A stretch of DNA of 32,849 nt, taken from positions 1 to 32,849 of the forward strand of contig JAJFFW010000059.1 in NCBI GenBank assembly GCA_021776435.1, written 5' to 3'. This DNA comes from Parvularculaceae bacterium. GTDB lineage: Bacteria; Pseudomonadota; Alphaproteobacteria; Caulobacterales; Parvularculaceae. Positions within the stretch are counted from its first letter, which is position 1. Each line of letters starts with the position of its first letter. Of this stretch, positions 1 through 7,222 are shown in pieces. The notes beneath the pieces are model-generated. The model was not told the origin of the DNA. It saw only the letters and a program-made list of their open reading frames with translations, and did no database searches. The translations under genes were made by a program, and so were the position numbers.

Positions 1-296
1 ACCGGCGCGCCGATGACGATGAGATCGGCGGCCTTTAATTCTTCGACGAGCGCGTCGGAATAGCCAAGCGTCGCCGACTGCGCCGCCGTGCGCTCTTCGG
101 GCGGCGTGAAATTGGCGCCGATCCACGCTTCATCGACGAACGGCATGCCGTCGGCGAGGTCACGTTCGATCACTTTCACCGCGCCGAGCGCCCCGCGCAG
201 GGCGGCGAGAAGATCGCCGGCGAGCGCCCGCGAAGTCGATCCGTTCCGGCGTCCGCTCGAGTGAACGACGAGTACATTCAGGGGTGTGGCGGTCAT
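1..296 (-). CDS. azoR: FMN-dependent NADH-azoreductase, N-terminal part (cut by window edge)
   Basis: Flavodoxin-fold quinone/azo reductase of the AzoR/AcpD family, a cytosolic FMN enzyme that reduces quinones and azo compounds with NADH. Only about 98 N-terminal residues are visible. They begin MTATPLNVLVVHSSGR, a first beta strand followed by the Ser-rich phosphate-binding loop of the family (usually VxxSPR). Also visible are the family-typical FTPPEERT segment and the second strand ending LIVIGAPV, which leads into the FMN-binding region lost past the edge. The ATG follows an AAGGA-type ribosome binding site. It lies 32 bases after doxX on the same strand and probably shares its transcript. 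Together with the divergent LysR gene this resembles a quinone or electrophile stress cassette, which is inference. The family call is confident; the substrate is not known. Confidence 0.85.
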   Translation of the reverse strand, partial: MTATPLNVLVVHSSGRRNGSTSRALAGDLLAALRGALGAVKVIERDLADGMPFVDEAWIGANFTPPEERTAAQSATLGYSDALVEELKAADLIVIGAP

Positions 297-328
297 GGGG
301 GGAGTCCTTTTTTGAAATTTGAACAAGA

Positions 329-742
329 TTATTTATCGCTGTCGAAGCTGAATGCGCCGGGGCCATGGGCGACGATCATCAGGAAGCCGCCTGCGATCGC
401 GATATTTTTGAAGAACATGAGCGACTGAATCTGGTCGCTGAAATCGGCGTGAAAAATCAGCGCGGAAACGATCGAAAATCCGGCGAGAAGAAAGGCGGCG
501 ATCCGCGCCTTGAAGCCGACGATCACCGCGAGCGGCGCGAAAATTTCGAGAGCGATAACGGCCGGCAGCAGCCCGCCGGGCACGCCGAGCGCCTCCATAT
601 AGCCTTGCGTCCCTTCAAAACCGGCGAGCTTGTTCAGGCCCGACACGATGAAAAGACTTGCGATCAAGACGCGGCCGGCGGGCGCCGCCAAGCGGGTCAT
701 AGGACTGGTTAATGCGGCGAGTCGGGCGGTTTGAGCGGTCAT
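329..742 (-). CDS. DoxX family membrane protein
   Basis: Small integral membrane protein of 137 residues in the DoxX/DUF417-like family, usual length about 130-150. Four hydrophobic segments are visible. The first begins around residue 22 and carries the typical RVLIASLFIVSGLNKL pattern, followed by a conserved Gly-rich turn. The last reads MFFKNIAIAGGFLMIV. The start is supported by AAAGGAGC about six bases upstream of the ATG. Family members are often linked to thiol or quinone redox homeostasis, but this one has no proven reaction. It is the first gene of a doxX-azoR unit, divergent from the LysR regulator. Confidence 0.9.
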   Translation of the reverse strand: MTAQTARLAALTSPMTRLAAPAGRVLIASLFIVSGLNKLAGFEGTQGYMEALGVPGGLLPAVIALEIFAPLAVIVGFKARIAAFLLAGFSIVSALIFHADFSDQIQSLMFFKNIAIAGGFLMIVAHGPGAFSFDSDK

Positions 743-836
743 GGCGCGGGCTCCTTTTACTTGCGCGTGAGGGTCATCTCACGGGCCGTTAGATAATTGT
801 TTCCTGAATGATGGGAAGTATGTGATTTAGAAAATA

Positions 837-859
837 ATTGTTCTTGTATAGAGAACAAT
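837..859. promoter_or_regulatory. Palindromic operator candidate between doxX and lysR
   Basis: Perfect 8-base inverted repeat ATTGTTCT/AGAACAAT separated by seven bases, in the only A+T-rich part of the divergent intergenic region. It begins 36 bases before the LysR GTG start and about 95 bases before doxX. A TATAAG box overlaps its right edge on the plus strand, and TTGTTC with TATTTT at 16-base spacing can be read on the minus strand. Size and position fit an autoregulatory LysR-type binding site controlling both directions. Binding itself is inference. Confidence 0.5.
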
Positions 860-872
860 ATAAGATCGCGCC

Positions 873-1793
873 GTGAGCCGCCTCAGAGAAATAGAAGCCT
901 TCACCCAGATCGCGCGGGCCGGTTCGATCAGCCGGGCGGCGGCGCGCCTGTCTGTCGCCAAATCGGCGGTCAGCAAACGCCTCGCCGATCTCGAAGCGCG
1001 CCTTGGCGTTCAACTCGTCAACCGGACGACTCGCGCCGTCTCGCTCACCGACGCCGGCGCGAACTTTCTGGCGCGCGCTTCCGTCATCCTTGACGACCTC
1101 AATGAAGCGGAGGCGGCGGCGAGCGCCGGCCAGAGCGAACTTGCCGGCAAGCTGAAAATCGCCGCGCCGGTCTCTTTCGGGCTGAATTATCTGACCGACC
1201 TGATCAGCAGTTTTGCGTGCTCACACCCGCATGTCAGCGTCGAGGCCGATTTCTCAGACCGCTGGGTTGATCTGCTGGCGGAAGGGTTTGATCTTGCGAT
1301 CCGGATCGGCGTCCTGCCGGATTCGAGCCTGATCGCCCGCAAGCTCTGCCCGGTGCGCCTCGCGGTCGCCGCCGCGCCGAAATTCTGGGACGCTCATGGC
1401 CGCCCCAAAACCCCGCAAGACCTCGCCGGGCTTGACTGCCTGCGCTATTCAAACCTCGCGCGCCCCGGCGCAATCCCGTATTGGGGTCCGAAAGGGGCGC
1501 GCGGGGCGATCGAGCCGCCGATCCGCCTGCTCGCCAGCAATGGCGAGTTCATTACGCGGATGGCGGTCGACGGCTGTGGCTTCGTGGTCGAACCGACATT
1601 CATCATGGCCGACAGGATTCGCGACGGCAGCCTCGAATTGGCGCTCACCGATTACGCGTGGTCGAACTTTCATCTCTACGCAGTGTATCCACCGACACGC
1701 CAATTATCGGCGCGGGTGCGCGCTTTCGTGGATGTGGTGATCGCAAAATTCGGGTCCAACCCCTATTGGGATGACGGGCTCGGCCTGAATTAA
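873..1793 (+). CDS. LysR family transcriptional regulator
   Basis: DNA-binding regulator of 306 residues, the standard LysR length. The N-terminal winged helix-turn-helix covers about residues 1-60, with the family signature FTQIARAGSISRAAARLSVAKSAVSKRLADLE read as overlapping short blocks. The substrate-binding type 2 effector domain follows from about residue 90 (LKIAAPVSFGLNYL) to the end. The start is GTG, giving MSRLREIEAF, because no upstream in-frame start fits the domain. It is divergent from doxX-azoR and likely controls them through the palindrome just upstream. The subgroup resembles single-gene regulators next to quinone reductases, but the effector is unknown. Codons are strongly G+C-rich compared with the rplKA region that follows. 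Confidence 0.92.
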   Translation: MSRLREIEAFTQIARAGSISRAAARLSVAKSAVSKRLADLEARLGVQLVNRTTRAVSLTDAGANFLARASVILDDLNEAEAAASAGQSELAGKLKIAAPVSFGLNYLTDLISSFACSHPHVSVEADFSDRWVDLLAEGFDLAIRIGVLPDSSLIARKLCPVRLAVAAAPKFWDAHGRPKTPQDLAGLDCLRYSNLARPGAIPYWGPKGARGAIEPPIRLLASNGEFITRMAVDGCGFVVEPTFIMADRIRDGSLELALTDYAWSNFHLYAVYPPTRQLSARVRAFVDVVIAKFGSNPYWDDGLGLN

Positions 1794-1795
1794 AA

Positions 1796-1820
1796 AAAGC
1801 GGCCCGCAAAGGGCCGCTTT
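1796..1820 (-). terminator. Intrinsic terminator of the rplK-rplA transcript
   Basis: Perfect 10-base stem AAAGCGGCCC/GGGCCGCTTT with a five-base loop. On the minus strand it is followed by an uninterrupted run of T, so it is a strong terminator for rplA. Two bases after the LysR stop codon, it can also serve the plus strand, where the T tract is only three bases long. Confidence 0.85.
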
Positions 1821-1851
1821 CCAGATTTTCGCCATGACGTTCGGCGGGAGA

Positions 1852-2556
1852 TCAGGCGGCCGTCGCTTGCGCTGAAGCCGTATCGATTTTGACACCGGGA
1901 CCCATCGTTGAAGATATCGCGATCTTCTTAATATAAGTCCCTTTAGCGCCTGCAGGCTTCGCTTTCGCCACCGCGTCAACGAACGCTTGCACGTTCTCTG
2001 TCAGCGCGTTCTCAGCAAAGCTTACCTTTCCGACACCCGCGTGAATAATACCCGCTTTTTCTACTCGAAACTGTACTGCGCCGCCTTTGGCGTCTTTAAC
2101 AGCCTGAGCAATATTGGGCGTCACCGTACCCACTTTCGGATTCGGCATAAGCCCTCTCGGACCCAACACCTTACCAAGCCGGCCAACCAGCGGCATCATA
2201 TCCGGAGTGGCGATAACACGATCAAAATCCGTAAAACCACCTTGAATTTTCTCGACAAGATCTTCAGCACCGACAATATCGGCGCCAGCTTTGGTCGCTT
2301 CTTCTGCTTTCGCATCTTTAGCAAAAGCAACCACACGCACCGTTCGACCTGTCCCATGGGGAAGATTCACAACACCACGCACCATCTGGTCCGCATGACG
2401 AGGGTCAACACCCAGGTTAATGGCCACTTCGACCGTCTCATCAAACTTTGCTTTCGCGTTTGACTGAACAAGTTTTACGGCCTCTCCAATTCCATACCGC
2501 TTCTCACGGTCTATGGTTTCACGGGCTGCTTTAATCCGCTTACTGAGTTTTGTCAT
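1852..2556 (-). CDS. rplA: 50S ribosomal protein L1
   Basis: Ribosomal protein L1, 234 residues, the usual bacterial length. It binds the L1 stalk of 23S rRNA and in many bacteria also represses its own operon. The sequence begins [13 protein letters not shown] and includes the conserved blocks [28 protein letters not shown], the signature [11 protein letters not shown] and the C-terminal [10 protein letters not shown]. The reading frame stays open further upstream, but that extension overlaps rplK and does not match L1, so this ATG is chosen. It lies four bases after rplK and ends at a strong terminator, so rplK-rplA form their own unit. rplJ-rplL, usual downstream neighbours, are absent here. 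Confidence 0.97.
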   Translation of the reverse strand: MTKLSKRIKAARETIDREKRYGIGEAVKLVQSNAKAKFDETVEVAINLGVDPRHADQMVRGVVNLPHGTGRTVRVVAFAKDAKAEEATKAGADIVGAEDLVEKIQGGFTDFDRVIATPDMMPLVGRLGKVLGPRGLMPNPKVGTVTPNIAQAVKDAKGGAVQFRVEKAGIIHAGVGKVSFAENALTENVQAFVDAVAKAKPAGAKGTYIKKIAISSTMGPGVKIDTASAQATAA

Positions 2557-2560
2557 TGCC

Positions 2561-2989
2561 TTAACCCCTGACCTCAATACCCATTGATCGCGCAGAGCCC
2601 ATAATAATCTTTGTCGCTGCATCAAGATCGTTGGCGTTTAGATCTTTCATTTTCGTTTCGGCGATCTCACGGCATTGAGCCACGCTCACAGCGCCAGCGA
2701 CGATTCGACCCGGCTCAATGCCGCCTTTGTCGAGTTTTGCAGCTTTTCTAAGAAAATATGATGCAGGAGGGGTCTTTGTCGCGAATGAAAAAGACTTGTC
2801 CGCAAAGATCGTAATGATGGTAGGGATCGGCATCCCCTTTTCCATTTCCTGTGTCGCCGCGTTAAACGACTTACAGAATTCCATGATATTGAGGCCACGC
2901 TGACCAAGGGCGGGGCCAATAGGCGGCGACGGCGTCGCAGATCCCGCTGGCACCTGAAGCTTCAGGTAGCCGGTTATTTTCTTCGCCAT
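2561..2989 (-). CDS. rplK: 50S ribosomal protein L11
   Basis: Ribosomal protein L11, 142 residues, full length. It forms the GTPase-associated centre with 23S rRNA and L10/L12. N-terminal [32 protein letters not shown] matches the family (read in overlapping blocks), as does the C-terminal RNA-binding domain with the typical [14 protein letters not shown] ending. A Shine-Dalgarno-like AAGGTTAG precedes the ATG. It is co-transcribed with rplA. Upstream it has a long leader instead of secE-nusG, which is unusual for this gene. Identification is secure. Confidence 0.97.
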   Translation of the reverse strand: MAKKITGYLKLQVPAGSATPSPPIGPALGQRGLNIMEFCKSFNAATQEMEKGMPIPTIITIFADKSFSFATKTPPASYFLRKAAKLDKGGIEPGRIVAGAVSVAQCREIAETKMKDLNANDLDAATKIIMGSARSMGIEVRG

Positions 2990-3183
2990 ATTTCTAACCT
3001 TACTTTTGGGCGCCGCTTCTTAGGGAAACGGAACGCACCGGATTGAAGGAGCGCGGTACGACCATCGGGCTGGACTTTGCCCGTCACCTTCCGCGCGATG
3101 AGGGCGCGTCCATAGCCGATCTGCGCACCGCCCGCAAGATCGCGACTCCGTCATTTCTAGTGTGACAATTGAAGAGGAAAAAG

Positions 3184-3200
3184 GGCGGTGACTATCCGCC
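3184..3200 (-). terminator. Second, weaker terminator-like hairpin in the rplK leader
   Basis: On the minus strand the arms GGCGG and CCGCC enclose a seven-base loop and are followed by C and five T. It lies immediately after the stronger hairpin in the same direction, so the two look like a tandem terminator or an attenuator of rplK. Confidence 0.45.
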
Positions 3201-3208
3201 GAAAAAAA

Positions 3209-3250
3209 GGGTCGAACGTCTCCGTTTAAAAGCACGAAGACGTCCGACCC
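3209..3250 (-). terminator. Intrinsic terminator or attenuator upstream of rplK
   Basis: Thirteen-base-pair stem with arms at 3238-3250 and 3209-3221 and a 16-base loop. In the minus-strand RNA the only non-Watson-Crick pair is G-U. The stem is followed by seven T in the minus-strand direction, a textbook intrinsic terminator. No recognised minus-strand gene ends here: the nearest, the J-domain gene, stops about 650 bases upstream. It may therefore attenuate a long rplK leader or end an unannotated transcript. Confidence 0.7.
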
Positions 3251-3527
3251 CAATACGCAACCGATACTCAACTAAAAAAAACGCTACAATCGCTACAAAT
3301 TGACACCCCACCAAGGAGGGCATGTGTCTCACGAAACCTTACTACCGAAATACGCAGGCATCAGGCTAGTGATGTTATAAACTTACATCGAATGGTTAAC
3401 AAGACCAGTTACCGAAAAGTTTTTCCAATACGGAAATCTCTCAGCTTTGTGATGGCTACGATGATTTTGTGACCGTCTCGAAGGCTGATTTACGGATTCT
3501 CACAGTCTTTGATGCGCTCTATCCGTC

Positions 3528-3620
3528 TCAGTGTAATCCTGCCGCGAGGATACCAAGGGTCATAAAAATCGGCACTGCAATAAATGACGCACATACGTAC
3601 GAAATGAAACCATCACGCAT
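3528..3620 (-). CDS. Possible 30-residue hydrophobic peptide
   Basis: Short ATG-to-TGA frame for about 30 residues. After the N-terminal MRDG it is almost wholly hydrophobic from residue 5 to 29, including IAVPIFMTLGILAAGL, so it could form one membrane helix. No clear Shine-Dalgarno sequence precedes it. Its main support is that it lies on the strand that ends in the orphan tandem terminators, in an otherwise empty stretch. Chance is a realistic alternative, since short hydrophobic frames are common. Confidence 0.2.
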   Translation of the reverse strand: MRDGFISYVCASFIAVPIFMTLGILAAGLH

Positions 3621-3897
3621 TCGATGTCATCGTCACAAACCGTCAAAAATATTGGTGAGACAAACACAACGCGGGGGAGAGAATACGCGATATCTGCCTC
3701 ACCGGTTCACCCAAATGCATTCTCCATTCAGGCGATGAAGGGCATATCGGGATCAACCGAAGCAATCCCATGGCAGCAATACGGCCAAATCGTGATACTT
3801 TATCACAAAACCTGGTAAACTGCAGGCGTTCAGACAAACAGGTCAGGCCCAGCCTTCGCACTGCTCCCGTTCAGCATGGTCCTAACCGCCACTTTGG

Positions 3898-4386
3898 CTA
3901 TTTTTCAGGTGCATTGGCGCTTAATAAAATATCGCGGGCGTCATTGATTTTCGCCGCGAGATAGTCGGTGCCTCCCCTATCAGGATGAAGCTGCCCGATC
4001 AGCTTTTTGTGGGCTGCACGAATATCCACCGCCTTCGTCTGACTATCAATGCCCAGAACCGCCGCCGCTTCCACCACTGTCATAGGCGTACGGGAAGACA
4101 GATTCCGTCCCGCATTTTGCCCTCCATTGAGTTTGTCCGCCTGGATTGCGCGATCCCGCCATAATTCGATGGCTGTCACACCACCGGCCGCAATCAAAAT
4201 CATGAAAGCAAGCGGCCATAACCGAGCGGCAAACATTGCAGCCGCCAGGCCCAGCCAAACCACACCCTTCAGGATCGCGACAGAGCGCCCGCCACCGTTC
4301 ATGGGCTCATGACTCCGAGCCGCCCTCATGAGGAGCCAGGCCGCGGCAGCTGTGGCCAAGACCAGAGCGACAATTCCAATGCCCAT
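3898..4386 (-). CDS. Membrane-anchored J-domain (DnaJ-like) protein
   Basis: About 162 residues. Two or three hydrophobic segments fill the first 75 residues (IVALVLATAAAAWLLM, VVWLGLAAAMFAARLWPLAFMILIAAGG). A linker then leads to a C-terminal J domain (about 102-156) carrying the invariant HPD motif at about 134-136, followed by RGGTDYLAAKINDARDIL. Such proteins stimulate an Hsp70 (DnaK) at the inner membrane, and the architecture resembles Tim14/Pam18-type J proteins. The ATG is preferred over a GTG five codons upstream because GAAGGG sits seven bases before the ATG. It lies downstream of mipZ on the same strand, separated by about 95 bases. Confidence 0.85.
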   Translation of the reverse strand: MGIGIVALVLATAAAAWLLMRAARSHEPMNGGGRSVAILKGVVWLGLAAAMFAARLWPLAFMILIAAGGVTAIELWRDRAIQADKLNGGQNAGRNLSSRTPMTVVEAAAVLGIDSQTKAVDIRAAHKKLIGQLHPDRGGTDYLAAKINDARDILLSANAPEK

Positions 4387-4481
4387 CGATAGGCCCTTCA
4401 CATACGGCAGACATGAGTGGTTCGAGCTTCAACACGACGAAGGCTTGTTAACCATGCCCCAAGCGAGCGAAAGATGAAAGC

Positions 4482-5348
4482 TCAAGCCGCTTTTTGAGCC
4501 TCATCAGGGCCCTTGGTGTGCTCACCCGCCCCATCCGCAGCCTTGATTTGCGGCAGATTTAACGCCGCCACCAGGGACCGAATTTCGATCCGCGCAGTGA
4601 CATGGCTCATCGTCGAAAGACGCAACGGCGCATCCCGTCCGCCAAGATCCAGCAAAGTCAGCCCCATCGGGAAAAGTTCCCGGTAAATTACCCGGTCTCC
4701 AAATCCACGCACCATACGAAAACCGATCCGGCCAGCCAGATCTTCCAGCCTCTCTCCCATCACGCGTTTATTGTTAGCCCGCGTCGCCGATAATCGGTTG
4801 CGCATCACAATCCAATCAATCCCTCCCGGAACACCGGACATGGCCCGTATCTTACGCGCGTTCCATACCAATTCACTGTAAAGGCTGGGCCCAAGCACAG
4901 CGCCGGTGGTCGGATCAAGTCGGGCCAGGAGATCAAAATCGACAAAACTGTCATTCAACGGCGTTACGATCTTGTCGGCATGGGCATGGGCCAAACGCGA
5001 CAAATGGGTGTTCGCTCCGGGGCAATCAATGACAACAAAATCGCAGCCCTCCATTGATTGGAGGGCCTCCTGGAAATGATCCGTCTCGGTCAGCATAGAG
5101 GCTTCCCGACTATCGAGAGCGGAGGCTTTCACTTTGGCGACCTTCGGAAAATCCAGTCTCGTGCTGGCGCCTTCTGCGAATTTCATGCGGTTTTCGATAT
5201 AGCGCGTTAAGCTCTTTTGGCGGAGATCGAGATCGATCGCACCGACTTTGCGCCCGCTTTTCATCAAGGCAATAATCAGGTGCATGGCGGCCGTTGATTT
5301 TCCAGAACCACCTTTTTCATTTCCAAGGACAATGACCTGAGTCAACAC
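4482..5348 (-). CDS. mipZ: Division-plane positioning ATPase MipZ (ParA/MinD superfamily)
   Basis: Deviant-Walker P-loop ATPase of 288 residues. In Caulobacter and relatives MipZ forms a polar gradient from ParB-bound origins and inhibits FtsZ, placing the septum at midcell. The sequence opens with VIVLGNEKGGSGKST (P-loop about residues 12-19) and continues with IDLDLRQKSLTRYIENR, VVIDCPG, TPLNDSFVDFDLLARLDP and GDRVIYRELFPMGLTLLDL, all close to Caulobacter MipZ as I recall it. The start is GTG followed directly by TTG, so either codon could be used; AGGACGAG lies upstream. It is divergent from the chaperone gene. The family-specific blocks make an ordinary ParA or MinD unlikely. Confidence 0.93.
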   Translation of the reverse strand: MLTQVIVLGNEKGGSGKSTAAMHLIIALMKSGRKVGAIDLDLRQKSLTRYIENRMKFAEGASTRLDFPKVAKVKASALDSREASMLTETDHFQEALQSMEGCDFVVIDCPGANTHLSRLAHAHADKIVTPLNDSFVDFDLLARLDPTTGAVLGPSLYSELVWNARKIRAMSGVPGGIDWIVMRNRLSATRANNKRVMGERLEDLAGRIGFRMVRGFGDRVIYRELFPMGLTLLDLGGRDAPLRLSTMSHVTARIEIRSLVAALNLPQIKAADGAGEHTKGPDEAQKAA

Positions 5349-5437
5349 TTAGCTCGTCCTTTAAATTTGAGGTTCATAGGATTTCATTCACCTTGTTTGC
5401 TTACCGGCATGAAACCAGCTTCGTGTAATTTTTCACC

Positions 5438-6307
5438 ATGAAGCGATTCTTGGCGGTCAGGGCGGTATTCAATAAGGCGGTGGCGGCAATTTTTTTGTCG
5501 ATCGCGATATGCATCAGTCCTGTCAGGGCGGAGTTTGTACTTTCGCCGTTACGCCAGGTTATCACTAAAGACGCGCCGGTCGCCTCATTTACTGTTCTCA
5601 ATCCATCCGATCGGATCCTCGAAGGCCGCGTCACCTGGATTGATCTCACTGCTACTCAAACCGGCTATACCGCCGCTCGACCGGAAGATCGTGCGGCTCT
5701 TAGCGCCGCGCCATTTCTCACCGTTTCACCTGCGCAGTTCCGGCTCGAGCCTGGGGCTCAAACGATTATCAGTGTTCGCTTACGAGAGCATATGTCTGTT
5801 CCTGAAACTGAGCGACGATCGCATCTTCTGATCGAGGTTGCGGCTGCTCGCACCCCAATCCGTAAGACCAAACAAGGCGGCATAGAACTCGATATCGGGC
5901 TTGGAGTATCCGCCCCAGTGATTTTACGGGGCCCACGGGGAAAAGCGCGCGCCAGCATCGAGGAAACCAAACTCCTCAGAAACTCCCAAGGAAGTCTGGA
6001 ACTTCAAGCCATGATTCAGTCTCATGGAGTATATTCTTCATATGGGAGGTTAACTGCACTGATGCAGCCGGCCGAAAGCGGCGCCCCCTCCCTGGTCCTC
6101 GCCGAGCGCAGGAATATCGCCGGATATTTGGATGCTCCCATGCGACAAGTCACCCTGCCGCTCAATCTCGCCGTGCTGCCGCCAGGAAAGCTGGAGCTTC
6201 GATACGAAGGAGAAGCTGAATTTGAGGGAGAGCTGTTCGCCCGGCGAATTTTCACAGTCGCCCCGCCAGAACCATCACCGCCCGAAGAATTGCCGCCTGA
6301 ACATTAA
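5438..6307 (+). CDS. PapD-like periplasmic chaperone (fimbrial biogenesis type)
   Basis: Exported protein of 289 residues. The signal peptide covers about residues 1-31, with the cleavage region ISPVRA/EF. An N-terminal immunoglobulin-like domain follows, including FVLSPLRQVITKDAPVASFTVLNPSD, the typical first strands of bacterial pilus chaperones. A second domain carries LEPGAQTIISVRLR and ends with the Pro-rich tail PPEPSPPEELPPEH. Chaperone-usher chaperones donate a strand to pilin subunits in the periplasm. No usher or pilin gene is adjacent, so its client is unknown. It is convergent with the SPOR lipoprotein gene, with only six bases between the stops and no terminator visible. No strong ribosome binding site precedes the ATG. 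Confidence 0.8.
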   Translation: MKRFLAVRAVFNKAVAAIFLSIAICISPVRAEFVLSPLRQVITKDAPVASFTVLNPSDRILEGRVTWIDLTATQTGYTAARPEDRAALSAAPFLTVSPAQFRLEPGAQTIISVRLREHMSVPETERRSHLLIEVAAARTPIRKTKQGGIELDIGLGVSAPVILRGPRGKARASIEETKLLRNSQGSLELQAMIQSHGVYSSYGRLTALMQPAESGAPSLVLAERRNIAGYLDAPMRQVTLPLNLAVLPPGKLELRYEGEAEFEGELFARRIFTVAPPEPSPPEELPPEH

Positions 6308-6313
6308 TCGGCG

Positions 6314-7174
6314 TTAATCGGTGTTTTTGGGTAATAAATTCTCACCCTCAAAATCCGCAACCGAACAAAAAACACCCCTCTCTTTAAGTCGCTCACATAG
6401 GGCGCTGGCTTTTTGTTCGCTGGAGAGACCTCCGGCAATCATGCGTAAGAAAACGCCCTTGTCAGGCAGATTCACACGTTTGATGCGCACATCAAGTGGA
6501 CCCAATTCTTCCGGGTTTTCCCGTTGAAGTTTCGCCCATCCCAAATGAGCGCTGGCAATGATGCGATATGACGCGAGATGAACGCCGTACAACACGCTGC
6601 TCATCTCGAGCGGGCTCTCGATCACGGTATCCCGGTCAATCTCCTCAACGGCCGATGCGAAGCTGGATTGAACAAGTCGCGGTGCGGGCTGCACAGGCAC
6701 ATTCGCGTTCGTGAGAGCCTCATTCGCGGCATTCCGGACGACTGCGGGGGCGACTGGGGGGACGACTGGGGGTTGGGTCAATTTTATGGGCGACGGCGTC
6801 GACAAAACTTCATTTGCGGCTGCCGCAAGGGCCTGAACCGCGATATCAGAGGTTGTGTCTTCACCCAATTCACTGCCACGCAATTCCGTCGAGCGCTCTT
6901 GCGCTTCACTCAAGCGCTGCAACTCCATGACGCGGGTCTTCAGCCGTGCATTCTCCGCTTTGAGACGTGCAATTTCCGTCTCGGATTCCGCCGCTTTCGC
7001 ACTATGAGACCAATCTCGTTCCTCATTGACATCACTGGTGAGATCGGGAGTGGTTTTACCGGAAATCACACTACATGCAGAAAGTACGATGGCGGCGAAA
7101 ATCATGCCCGCGATCTGAAAAAGAGACTTTGAGAACGCCGTGAAATACTTGCGCTGACTGTTGTGTTGGCGCAT
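6314..7174 (-). CDS. SPOR-domain lipoprotein with coiled coil
   Basis: Predicted lipoprotein of 286 residues. The N-terminal hydrophobic stretch ends in the lipobox LSAC, with Cys34 as the lipidation site. A coiled coil with regular charged heptads spans about residues 58-95 (EIARLKAENARLKTRVMELQR), followed by a Pro/Ala-rich linker. A C-terminal SPOR domain covers about residues 203-278 (YGVHLASYRI ... VFLRMIAGGLSSEQKASALCERLKERGVFCSV). SPOR domains bind denuded septal peptidoglycan, so a role in division or envelope constriction is likely. The start has GGGAGAG upstream. It is divergent from panC, 48 bases apart. Nearness to mipZ supports a division-linked function but does not prove it. 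Confidence 0.8.
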   Translation of the reverse strand: MRQHNSQRKYFTAFSKSLFQIAGMIFAAIVLSACSVISGKTTPDLTSDVNEERDWSHSAKAAESETEIARLKAENARLKTRVMELQRLSEAQERSTELRGSELGEDTTSDIAVQALAAAANEVLSTPSPIKLTQPPVVPPVAPAVVRNAANEALTNANVPVQPAPRLVQSSFASAVEEIDRDTVIESPLEMSSVLYGVHLASYRIIASAHLGWAKLQRENPEELGPLDVRIKRVNLPDKGVFLRMIAGGLSSEQKASALCERLKERGVFCSVADFEGENLLPKNTD

Positions 7175-7222
7175 TAGGCTCTCCCTTTGAAACCACTCAG
7201 TCGCAATAGCGGTCTTTGATCA

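Larger units (their letters stand above)
2990..3897. other. 908-base stretch without a secure gene; rplK leader plus tandem hairpins
   Basis: No convincing coding region is seen on either strand. The part next to rplK (to about 3177) is G+C-rich and probably the transcribed rplK leader. Two terminator-like hairpins follow, then about 640 bases of more A+T-rich sequence with only short, uncharacteristic reading frames and one hydrophobic 30-codon frame. On the minus strand a TTGTAGCG direct repeat lies just beyond the hairpins. I looked for and did not recognise tRNA, RNase P RNA, tmRNA, SRP RNA or 6S RNA motifs. Confidence 0.6.

Noticed and set aside
2557-2625. Upstream extension of rplA by 23 codons
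   Set aside because: It overlaps the end of rplK and does not resemble L1; the internal ATG matches the family start.
2990-3170. Minus-strand frame reading GYGRALIARKVTGKVQ and FPKKRRPKV before rplK
   Set aside because: It looks protein-like and basic, but it has no plausible start codon, is short and runs into rplK out of frame.
3020-3271. 83-codon minus-strand frame just before rplK
   Set aside because: It runs through both terminator hairpins and their T tracts, has no family-like sequence and fits the leader of rplK better.
3469-3861. Overlapping plus- and minus-strand frames of 64-89 codons
   Set aside because: No motifs, no ribosome binding sites and mutually overlapping; treated as non-coding.
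6302-6319. TTAA-N6-TTAA as a CtrA binding site
   Set aside because: CtrA sites need a seven-base spacer, and the position is between convergent gene ends rather than at a promoter.
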